Below, one piece after another: positions 1 through 5,264 of a stretch of DNA of 5,820 nt (its first letter is position 1; each line of letters starts with the position of its first letter). This DNA comes from an archaeon (lineage in GTDB: Archaea > Thermoproteota > Nitrososphaeria > Nitrososphaerales > Nitrosopumilaceae), in assembly GCA_005240025.1 (NCBI GenBank), contig SBBK01000020.1:1-5820 (forward strand), written 5' to 3'. Below the pieces are notes generated by a model that saw only the letters and a list, made by a program, of their open reading frames with translations, did not search any database and was not told where the DNA came from. Made by a program: the position numbers and the translations under genes.

Positions 1-10
1 AATTTGATGG

Positions 11-18
11 TTTTTATT
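11..18 (+). promoter_or_regulatory. Candidate TATA box of ilvC
   Basis: The T-rich motif TTTTTATT is centred about 27 nt before the ilvC ATG. That is where an archaeal TATA box sits when transcription starts at or next to the start codon, giving a leaderless mRNA. An AGGG at 31-34 could instead act as a weak ribosome-binding site if ilvC is read from a longer upstream transcript. Only 41 bases precede the gene, so it is not visible whether it has its own promoter or belongs to an ilvBNC-type operon. Confidence 0.45.
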
Positions 19-41
19 GGCTTTGATTTTAGGGCAACCTG

Positions 42-1040
42 ATGGCAAAAACCTGGAAAGACACCGACATCAGTTTGGATCCAATAAAAAACCAGACGAT
101 TGCGGTAATTGGTTATGGAATACAGGGTGATGCCCAGGCAAACAACCTCAGAGATTCTGGACTCGGGGTCATAGTTGGCCTAAAAGAGGGCAGCCCGACC
201 TGGAACAAGGCAAAAAAAGACGGACACACCGTCATGTCGGTTTCAGAGGCCACAAAAAAAGGCGACATCATTCATATCCTGATTCCGGACATGATACAGG
301 CCAAGGTTTACCGCGAAGAAATTGGCCCTAATCTCTCAAAGGGAAAGGCACTATCGTTTTCACATGCCGCGGCAATCCACTGGGGCTGGATAAAAGCCCC
401 TGATGACGTGGATGTCATAATGGTTGCACCAAAGGGCCCAGGTTCCAAGGTCCGCGAAACCTTTCAGGATGGATTTGGAACTCCAGCAATTGTCGCAGTG
501 TACCAGGACAAGACAGGCACAGCATGGAACCGAGTATTGGCAATTGGAAAAGGAATAGGCTCTGCAAAAGCAGGACTTATTCAGACCACATTCAAAGAAG
601 AAGTGGAAACGGACTGGTTTGGCGAGCAGGCCGACCTTTGTGGAGGGTGCGCATCCATGGTAGTTAACGCATTTGAGACGCTGGTCGAGGCAGGATATCA
701 GCCTGAAATTGCATACTTTGAGGTATTGCACGAGTTAAAACTCATAGTCGACATGATTCAGAAATACGGTATAAATGGAATGTGGAGGCGTGTTAGCGAA
801 ACTGCCAGATATGGCGGATTGACAAGGGGCCCGATGGTGATGGACAAAGACGTCAAGGCAAAAATGAAAAAAGTTTTGGATATGATCCAGGACGGCACAT
901 TTAATGAGGAATGGATTTCAGACTACAACAAAAACGGCAAAAACTCCTTTGAGCGCTACATGAAGCAGCTAGAGTCCCATCAAATAGAGCAGGTGGGCAA
1001 AAAAATGCGGCAAATGATGTGGCCGGATTCCAAGGAATGA
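42..1040 (+). CDS. ilvC: Ketol-acid reductoisomerase (NADP+), IlvC
   Basis: This is a cytosolic enzyme of branched-chain amino acid synthesis. It isomerises and reduces 2-acetolactate (or 2-aceto-2-hydroxybutyrate) to the dihydroxy acid with Mg2+ and NAD(P)H, feeding valine, isoleucine and leucine synthesis. At 332 aa it has the length of the short class I form. The N-terminal Rossmann domain carries GYGIQG (residues 24-29), followed by a coenzyme loop with K48, S51 and T53 that resembles NADPH-preferring class I enzymes. The catalytic His is in SHAAAIHW (H108), and AP-KGPG follows at 129-134. The knotted C-terminal domain supplies metal ligands D191 and E195 in DWFGEQ, and E227 and E231 in the segment with YFEVLHE; S252 lies in SETA. 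All expected catalytic residues are present. The ATG fits the family N-terminus (MAKTWKD) and the upstream TATA-like box. It converges on the toxin-antitoxin remnant, with only 14 bp between the stops, and no strong terminator is visible in that gap. Coenzyme preference is inferred from the loop only. Confidence 0.97.
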   Translation: MAKTWKDTDISLDPIKNQTIAVIGYGIQGDAQANNLRDSGLGVIVGLKEGSPTWNKAKKDGHTVMSVSEATKKGDIIHILIPDMIQAKVYREEIGPNLSKGKALSFSHAAAIHWGWIKAPDDVDVIMVAPKGPGSKVRETFQDGFGTPAIVAVYQDKTGTAWNRVLAIGKGIGSAKAGLIQTTFKEEVETDWFGEQADLCGGCASMVVNAFETLVEAGYQPEIAYFEVLHELKLIVDMIQKYGINGMWRRVSETARYGGLTRGPMVMDKDVKAKMKKVLDMIQDGTFNEEWISDYNKNGKNSFERYMKQLESHQIEQVGKKMRQMMWPDSKE

Positions 1041-1054
1041 TGTTTTCGTACAAT

Positions 1055-1324
1055 CTAGTCTGCACCATATACATCCTTGTGTTTTCCAACCTTCAACGAA
1101 AGCATTACTATTTCCAGTTTGTAAACATGATATAGAATCCTGTATTTTCTTCCTACGTCGTATGAAAAACAGTTTTACAATGGTCCTGTTTTCAACACGC
1201 CAAGTTTTACCGGATCGTCGCTCAACTCAATTTCCTTTATGGCAGAATCTACACGAAGTCTGATCTGGGCATCCAGTTTTGAATATTGTCTGAGAAACGT
1301 GGCGGTGTATTTTATTTGCCACAT
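1055..1324 (-). pseudogene. RelE/ParE-superfamily toxin, interrupted by an in-frame TAA
   Basis: Toxins of this superfamily are small: RelE types are ribosome-dependent mRNases and ParE types poison gyrase. Read on the minus strand from the ATG at 1324, the frame gives MWQIKYTATFLRQYSKLD and runs 49 residues to ...LKTGPL. It meets TAA at 1177-1175 and then continues in the same frame for 39 more codons to TAG at 1057-1055. The part after the stop contains YRILYHV (residues 61-67 of the restored frame, R62 in the usual catalytic or structural position) and ends KVGKHKDVY, the typical RelE close. The restored length of 89 codons matches the family, and no frameshift is needed. One base change (for example AAA to TAA, Lys50 to stop) explains the break. 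The 49-aa product would lack the C-terminal beta strands and conserved Arg, so it should be inactive. RelE versus ParE cannot be decided here. A sequencing error is the main alternative. The ATG overlaps the upstream antitoxin-like ORF by 13 nt. Confidence 0.8.
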
Positions 1325-1470
1325 GCATTGTGAAGACTAGATATTACATCATCTGCATTTGTAAATTCATAGATTTTTTCCTTACCCGTCATCACTCTCT
1401 TTACCAGCTTTATTTCATCAGGTGTCATTTTTTCAGCTTTTTTCTTTTGCATGATCTTGACATTACTCAT
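1312..1470 (-). CDS. Small antitoxin-like protein upstream of the RelE/ParE-like toxin
   Basis: This 52-codon minus-strand ORF runs from ATG at 1470 to TAA at 1314-1312. It encodes a basic N-terminus (MSNVKIMQKKKAEKM), a Lys/Arg-rich middle (EIKLVKRVMTGK, residues 19-30), and a C-terminal part with FTNADDVISSLHNACGK. Its role as antitoxin is inferred from position: it precedes the toxin frame on the same strand and overlaps its ATG by 13 nt, the usual antitoxin-toxin arrangement that couples translation. No helix-turn-helix, ribbon-helix-helix or AbrB fold is obvious, and I do not recognise a named antitoxin family. The C-terminal half could be the segment that binds the toxin. A second ATG at codon 7 (1452) is an alternative start. 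Although the toxin frame is broken, this ORF is intact. Confidence 0.62.
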   Translation of the reverse strand: MSNVKIMQKKKAEKMTPDEIKLVKRVMTGKEKIYEFTNADDVISSLHNACGK

Positions 1471-1482
1471 ATTGTACTCTTC

Positions 1483-1505
1483 TTATTTATGAATTCCGTA
1501 ATAAT
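1483..1505 (-). promoter_or_regulatory. Candidate promoter of the toxin-antitoxin pair
   Basis: Two AT-rich stretches on the minus strand could serve as a TATA box. AATTATTA lies about 30 nt before the ATG at 1470, and ATAAATAA lies about 16 nt before it. The first fits a transcript with a leader of a few bases. The second would fit initiation inside the ORF, with translation from a later start. Neither is a clean match, so the placement is tentative. Confidence 0.3.
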
Positions 1506-1516
1506 TGAGATTAATC

Positions 1517-1522
1517 AAAAAA
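1517..1522 (-). terminator. Oligo-T run downstream of the methylmalonyl-CoA mutase small-subunit gene
   Basis: Six consecutive T residues on the minus strand lie about 33 nt after the TGA of the B12-binding subunit and before the toxin-antitoxin pair. Archaeal RNA polymerase commonly terminates at such T-runs without a hairpin, and none is obvious here. The position suggests that the mutase transcript ends before the next cassette. Confidence 0.4.
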
Positions 1523-1555
1523 GCTAGTGGTTACTGTCAATTCGGAAATGTTTTA

Positions 1556-1981
1556 TCACTGAATCTTTCTTAGTTTGGCAACACCGGAATTGATGTGCTC
1601 AATTATTGCAGGCAGTGGCGAGCCAGGACCAAAGACCTTGGAGACGCCGGCCTTTTCAAGACCCGCCTTGTCATCTTCTGGTATGACTCCGCCTCCGATA
1701 ACCAGCACATCCTTTAGTCCTTTTTTGTGCAATTCCTTTACCACCCGTGGGAACAACACATTGTGTGCCCCATTGAGGAGGCTCAGGGCTACTGCGTCGA
1801 CGTCTTCGTCTTCGGCTATCTGTGCCACTCGCTCTGGCGTGGCAAAGAGGCCGGAGTAAATCACTTCCATTCCGGCATCCCTGAATGCACGGCACAAAAC
1901 AAGGGCCCCCCTGTCGTGGCCATCAAGGCCAAGCTTTGCTACCAGGATCTTGATTCTTCGCATATCGAGCTTTTGTGTCAT
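1556..1981 (-). CDS. Methylmalonyl-CoA mutase, small (cobalamin-binding) subunit
   Basis: This subunit holds adenosylcobalamin for methylmalonyl-CoA mutase, which interconverts (R)-methylmalonyl-CoA and succinyl-CoA. In ammonia-oxidising archaea the step belongs to the 3-hydroxypropionate/4-hydroxybutyrate carbon-fixation cycle (established knowledge). At 141 aa it has the size of a stand-alone B12 domain, as in organisms where the catalytic barrel is a separate protein. The cobalamin signature is complete: DGHDRG at residues 20-25 with cobalt-ligating H22, then SLL at 67-69, then GGG at 96-98 followed by VIPEDD. The first strand (RIKILVAKLGLDGHD) is typical of the family. The ATG at 1981 is supported by a TATA-like box 27 nt upstream; M7 at 1963 is the alternative. 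The catalytic large subunit is not in this window. The MeaB-type GTPase gene at 5265 is a likely functional partner. The 67-aa coiled-coil gene lies 33 bp upstream on the same strand. Confidence 0.95.
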   Translation of the reverse strand: MTQKLDMRRIKILVAKLGLDGHDRGALVLCRAFRDAGMEVIYSGLFATPERVAQIAEDEDVDAVALSLLNGAHNVLFPRVVKELHKKGLKDVLVIGGGVIPEDDKAGLEKAGVSKVFGPGSPLPAIIEHINSGVAKLRKIQ

Positions 1982-2003
1982 TGGATAGTAAGTTGATCGG
2001 CTG

Positions 2004-2013
2004 TATTTTAAAA
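2004..2013 (-). promoter_or_regulatory. TATA box of the mutase small-subunit gene
   Basis: On the minus strand TTTTAAAATA is centred about 27 nt before the ATG at 1981, the spacing expected for a leaderless archaeal transcript. It lies directly after the stop codon of the 67-aa gene (TAA at 2017-2015). The mutase subunit can therefore be transcribed on its own even if readthrough from the upstream gene also occurs. Confidence 0.6.
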
Positions 2014-2014
2014 C

Positions 2015-2218
2015 TTAGCCCTCGCATTGTCTGTTTTTTGTAAGTGTCTTTAGCCTGTCGAGCTCATACTGGATTTGGTCCCGCATCTGTTCAAGCTCCA
2101 AAATTCTCTCCTTTAGAGAATGCAGGGTAATCCTCTCCGACGGAAAAAGCGACTTGGCAAATCTGTCACTTCCTTCTTTCTTATCTGACCATCTGTCCAG
2201 CCCGTGAGGCTCAGCCAT
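2015..2218 (-). CDS. Small hypothetical protein with predicted C-terminal coiled coil
   Basis: I do not recognise this 67-aa protein. It is hydrophilic, with no signal peptide or membrane segment. Residues 1-30 are charged and probably extended (start MAEPHGLDRWSDKK). From about residue 30 (LHSLKERILELEQ) to about residue 60 a heptad-like spacing of Leu, Ile and Met among Glu, Arg and Lys suggests one coiled-coil helix, so dimerisation or partner binding is plausible. The ATG at 2218 is chosen over an in-frame ATG at 2293 because a TATA-like box lies 25 nt upstream of 2218 and would otherwise fall inside the coding region. The gene is 33 bp upstream of the mutase small-subunit gene on the same strand and diverges from the aminopeptidase gene. 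Any link to the mutase is inference from position. Confidence 0.65.
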   Translation of the reverse strand: MAEPHGLDRWSDKKEGSDRFAKSLFPSERITLHSLKERILELEQMRDQIQYELDRLKTLTKNRQCEG

Positions 2219-2240
2219 AAGGAAACTCTCATGATATTGG

Positions 2241-2246
2241 ATAAAA
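2241..2246 (-). promoter_or_regulatory. Candidate TATA box of the coiled-coil gene
   Basis: TTTTAT on the minus strand is centred about 25 nt before the ATG at 2218. It is one half of a divergent promoter region; the opposite box at 2298-2305 serves the aminopeptidase gene. Confidence 0.45.
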
Positions 2247-2272
2247 CCGATCTGATGGACTGACCACAACGC

Positions 2273-2293
2273 AATACGTGGAATACGATCCAC
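2273..2293. repeat. Short repeats in the divergent promoter region (possible operator)
   Basis: AATACG occurs at 2273-2278 and again at 2282-2287, nine bases apart. An inverted repeat with arms GTGGA (2278-2282) and TCCAC (2289-2293) overlaps it. The block ends five bases before the TATA box of the aminopeptidase gene, where archaeal regulators often bind. The arms are only five to six bases long, so chance is a real possibility. Confidence 0.25.
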
Positions 2294-2297
2294 ATCC

Positions 2298-2305
2298 TAA
2301 ATAAA
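2298..2305 (+). promoter_or_regulatory. TATA box of the M1 aminopeptidase gene
   Basis: TAAATAAA is centred about 26 nt before the GTG start at 2328, so the mRNA is probably leaderless. An in-frame TAA at 2298-2300 rules out any longer reading frame, so this box also supports the GTG. Confidence 0.6.
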
Positions 2306-2327
2306 GCCGATAAAATCCATCCATTTC

Positions 2328-4820
2328 GTGCAAGCAATTCCAATAAACTATGCCCTGACATTTGAGCCGCATTTTGGCAACTTTACCTTTTCCGCAAAGG
2401 AAATAATTGATGTCAAAATCACAAAGCCGACAAAAAAAATCACACTTCATGCAGCCGAGCTGAAAATAAAAAACTGTTATGTGTTTTTTGGAGACCAGAA
2501 ATTCCAGGCAAAAGTCAGACTTGATGAAAAAAACGAATCCCTTACAATACTTGTCCCAAAACCGCTAAAAGGCAACGCGAAAATATTCATTGGTTTTTCC
2601 GGCATCCTAAACAATCGGCTGGTTGGTTTTTACCGCAGCAAATACAGGGACAAAAACGGCAAAACCAAATACCTGGCCACGACACAGTTTGAGGCAGCAG
2701 ATGCGCGGAGGGCCTTTCCTTGCTGGGACGAGCCTGCAGCAAAGGCCACATTTGAGATAACACTTGTCACGGACAAAACCAATACTGCAATATCCAACAT
2801 GAATCTGGTCTCAAAAAAGTCATCTGGCTCCAAAATCGTCCACAAATTTGCCAAAACCCCGATAATGTCTACGTATCTTTTGTATCTCGGTGTGGGCGAG
2901 TTTGAATATCTGAGTGGGAAAAGTGGCAAGGTTTTGATCAGAGTACTCACCACAAAGGGCAACAAATCCAAGGCCAGATTCTCACTTGATATCTGCAAAA
3001 AACTGCTTTCACTGTATGAGAATTATTTTGGAGTCCGTTACCCGCTGCCAAAACTAGACCTTGTTGCGATTCCAGATTTTGCGTCAGGGGCAATGGAAAA
3101 CTGGGGCGCAATCACGTTCAGGGAAACCATTTTGCTTTATGATCCAAAAACCTCTTCAACACACACAAAACAACGAATCGCCGAAGTAGTCTCCCACGAG
3201 CTGGCCCACCAGTGGTTTGGAAATCTGGTGACAATGAAGTGGTGGAATGATCTGTGGCTCAATGAAAGCTTTGCCACATTTATGGCAACCAAGTTTTTGG
3301 ATAAGCTTTATCCTGAATGGAAACTCTGGGACCAATTCCTTGAGGACACAATGAACACCGCAATGGGCATTGATGCACTACACTCATCACACCCAATCGA
3401 TGTCAAAGTAAAAAGCCCCGCAGAGATACGAGAGATATTTGACGCCATCTCCTATGACAAGGGCGGATGCGTTTTGAGAATGCTGGAGAACTTTGTTACA
3501 GAACAGGTCTTCCGCGCAGGCCTGCGTGTTTATCTCAAGCAATTTGCCTACAGGAATGCTACAGGCAATGACCTGTGGGACGAGATAGGCAGGGCCGCAA
3601 AGGTTCCTGTACGGGCAATGGTCAATTCATGGCTTGGCCAGACAGGATTTCCACTGATTGAGGCGCAAAAATCCGGGGCAGGACTTGCCCTGCGGCAAAG
3701 CCGTTTTGTGCTGGAAAAAAACGGCAAAGAATCTGGCCTCTGGCATGTTCCAATTACAGTAACCATGAATGGCAAAACACTACGCAAGCTTGTCAAAAAA
3801 AATACCGACACGATTTTGGTAAATGAGGCGCCAGTTGTGATAAATTCTGGCAGGATGGGATTTTATCGAGTCAGGTATTCAGATGAAATGCTAGAGTCGC
3901 TAAAACCTCTGGTTGTGCAAAAACTGGTTTCGCACGTGGACAGATGGGCCATTCAAAACGACCTTTTTGCACTGTGTGTTTCTGGCAACAACTCTTGCAG
4001 CAGCTATGTCGATTTTATCTCTGCATACAATGACGAGAGCGATTATATCACAAAATCAAACATTGCAAACAATCTGTATTTTCTGTATTATCTGACGGCA
4101 GATGAGTGGTATTCTGACGAAATAAAACAGACTGCGCACAAGTATTTCAAAAATGTTTTTGCCGGTCTTGGTTGGGATGCAAAAAAAGGCGAACCGCATA
4201 CAAACGCATTGCTTCGCAGCTACACACTCAGCATCCTTGGCAAATTTGATGATTCTGAAATAATTGCCGAAGCAAACAAAAGATTTGCGCAGTATCTAAA
4301 AAATCCCTACCTGCTAAATCCAGACATACAGGAGGCCGTGTTCTCAATTGTAGCGTGGGGCGGTGATACTAAAACATACCAAAAAATGCTCATGCTATAC
4401 AAAAAGGCCAAAACCCAGGAAGAAAAGGTGCGCTTCCTTGGGGCACTGTCTAATTTCAAGGATGAAAAACTTTTGCTAAAGACACTTGAATTTTCCCAAT
4501 CCGAGCATGTCAGAGCACAAAACATGCACATGCCGATAATGAAAGTTGCCGCAAACCGTTTCGCTAAAAGGATTCTGTGGCCATGGCTAAAAAAGAACTG
4601 GAAGTCTCTGAGAAACAAGGTCGGGGCAGGCAGCCCCCTTCTTAACAGAATTGTTGCCAGCCTCTCTATTGCGGTTGATGCGTCAATGGAGGGGCAAATC
4701 AGGGGATTCTTTAAGGCAAATCCCACACCGGGAACAGAAAGGACACTTGAGCAGACCATTGAAAAAATCCGTATTCATTCTGCGATGCTAAAAAGACTGA
4801 ACCAAGAGTTTTCGTATTGA
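2328..4820 (+). CDS. M1-family zinc aminopeptidase (tricorn interacting factor F2/F3 / puromycin-sensitive type)
   Basis: This is a cytosolic metallo-aminopeptidase that removes N-terminal residues from peptides. Archaeal relatives (tricorn interacting factors F2/F3) finish degradation of proteasome products; that role is family knowledge. At 830 aa it has the full length of the group. The N-terminal beta domain (about 1-190) carries the substrate-end residues Q120 and E122 in TTQFEAADARRAFPCWDEP. The thermolysin-like domain follows (about 195-430), with GAMEN at 254-258, zinc site HELAH at 290-294, third ligand E313 in LWLNESFA, and transition-state Tyr Y376 in AISYDKGG. A short beta domain (about 430-515, FYRVRY) and an all-helical C-terminal domain run to the end. 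All catalytic residues are intact, and there is no signal peptide. The start is GTG: an in-frame stop at 2298 and no ATG in between leave it as the only upstream choice. The gene diverges from the coiled-coil gene and overlaps the next gene by 4 nt. Substrate preference cannot be read from the sequence. Confidence 0.96.
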   Translation: MQAIPINYALTFEPHFGNFTFSAKEIIDVKITKPTKKITLHAAELKIKNCYVFFGDQKFQAKVRLDEKNESLTILVPKPLKGNAKIFIGFSGILNNRLVGFYRSKYRDKNGKTKYLATTQFEAADARRAFPCWDEPAAKATFEITLVTDKTNTAISNMNLVSKKSSGSKIVHKFAKTPIMSTYLLYLGVGEFEYLSGKSGKVLIRVLTTKGNKSKARFSLDICKKLLSLYENYFGVRYPLPKLDLVAIPDFASGAMENWGAITFRETILLYDPKTSSTHTKQRIAEVVSHELAHQWFGNLVTMKWWNDLWLNESFATFMATKFLDKLYPEWKLWDQFLEDTMNTAMGIDALHSSHPIDVKVKSPAEIREIFDAISYDKGGCVLRMLENFVTEQVFRAGLRVYLKQFAYRNATGNDLWDEIGRAAKVPVRAMVNSWLGQTGFPLIEAQKSGAGLALRQSRFVLEKNGKESGLWHVPITVTMNGKTLRKLVKKNTDTILVNEAPVVINSGRMGFYRVRYSDEMLESLKPLVVQKLVSHVDRWAIQNDLFALCVSGNNSCSSYVDFISAYNDESDYITKSNIANNLYFLYYLTADEWYSDEIKQTAHKYFKNVFAGLGWDAKKGEPHTNALLRSYTLSILGKFDDSEIIAEANKRFAQYLKNPYLLNPDIQEAVFSIVAWGGDTKTYQKMLMLYKKAKTQEEKVRFLGALSNFKDEKLLLKTLEFSQSEHVRAQNMHMPIMKVAANRFAKRILWPWLKKNWKSLRNKVGAGSPLLNRIVASLSIAVDASMEGQIRGFFKANPTPGTERTLEQTIEKIRIHSAMLKRLNQEFSY

Positions 4821-5224
4821 ACAAAAAAATCACCCTTGCCGTAGTTTGCACAATAATCGTGTTTGCTGTAGGACTGTCCATAACACAAAACATTGCAGCA
4901 AATGAAAAATATTCACGCGTCTTTTCACTGAGTGCGACATTTTTTGCTGATAGGGGATATGTTGAAATAAAATTCAATGATGTATCACAAAAAACAACCA
5001 GTGTAACACTTGAGATCCTGGGGATGGAGCAAAGCTACCAGAAGATCTTTTCTGGGCCAAACTTTTCAGTCCGAGTGCCGTTTTCAGCAGTTCCACAATA
5101 TGGGTGGAAATCGATGCCAGTCACACTGGTAGTAGAGCACCAAGAGTTTGGCAGGGTCGGAATCAAAACCGAGATCCACAATCAGGGTGACCGGGTGCCA
5201 CAAATAATTTACAGTGAACTTTAA
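4817..5224 (+). CDS. Secreted or membrane-anchored protein of unknown function
   Basis: I do not recognise this 135-aa protein. Two or three Lys near the N-terminus precede a hydrophobic stretch (about residues 5-23, ITLAVVCTIIVFAVGLSI). That is a signal peptide or an anchor with the rest outside the cell. C11 sits inside the hydrophobic core and is not a lipobox. After about residue 30 the chain alternates polar and hydrophobic residues (for example YVEIKFNDV, SVTLEILGM, MPVTLVVEH), suggesting a small beta-sandwich. The likely start is TTG at 4817: it gives a complete signal sequence and overlaps the aminopeptidase TGA as TTGA, a 4-nt overlap typical of translational coupling. No separate promoter is evident, so the gene is probably cotranscribed with the peptidase. 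The TTG start is an inference; a later GTG start would cut into the hydrophobic segment. Confidence 0.75.
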   Translation: MNKKITLAVVCTIIVFAVGLSITQNIAANEKYSRVFSLSATFFADRGYVEIKFNDVSQKTTSVTLEILGMEQSYQKIFSGPNFSVRVPFSAVPQYGWKSMPVTLVVEHQEFGRVGIKTEIHNQGDRVPQIIYSEL

Positions 5225-5237
5225 AGTCCAACAAGAA

Positions 5238-5243
5238 TTTATT
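5238..5243 (+). promoter_or_regulatory. Candidate TATA box of the MeaB-type GTPase gene
   Basis: TTTATT in the 40-bp gap after the secreted-protein gene is centred about 25 nt before the GTG at 5265. This fits a leaderless start and suggests the GTPase has its own promoter and is not only read through from the peptidase gene. Confidence 0.45.
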
Positions 5244-5264
5244 GCAGATATCAAAAGATAGGTA

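Noticed and set aside
1330..1527. 65-aa plus-strand reading frame rich in Phe, Ile and His
   Set aside because: It lies antisense to the antitoxin-like ORF, has an odd composition and no recognisable motif. The minus-strand reading gives two overlapping protein-like frames that fit a toxin-antitoxin pair.
1041..1555. tRNA, CRISPR repeat or mobile-element ends in the gap after ilvC
   Set aside because: I looked for cloverleaf arms, regularly spaced repeats and terminal inverted repeats and saw none. The region is explained by the toxin-antitoxin remnant and a T-run.
1575..1996. Plus-strand frames opposite the methylmalonyl-CoA mutase subunit
   Set aside because: They are antisense to a gene with a complete cobalamin-binding signature, with no family motifs of their own.
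2219..2293. 25-residue N-terminal extension of the coiled-coil protein from an ATG at 2293
   Set aside because: It would cover most of the divergent promoter region and place the TATA-like box (2241-2246) inside coding sequence. The extension does not look like the rest of the protein.
4307..4759. 150-aa minus-strand frame opposite the aminopeptidase C-terminal domain
   Set aside because: This is a shadow of a well-supported gene. Its Cys/Phe/Ser-rich composition is typical of antisense translation.
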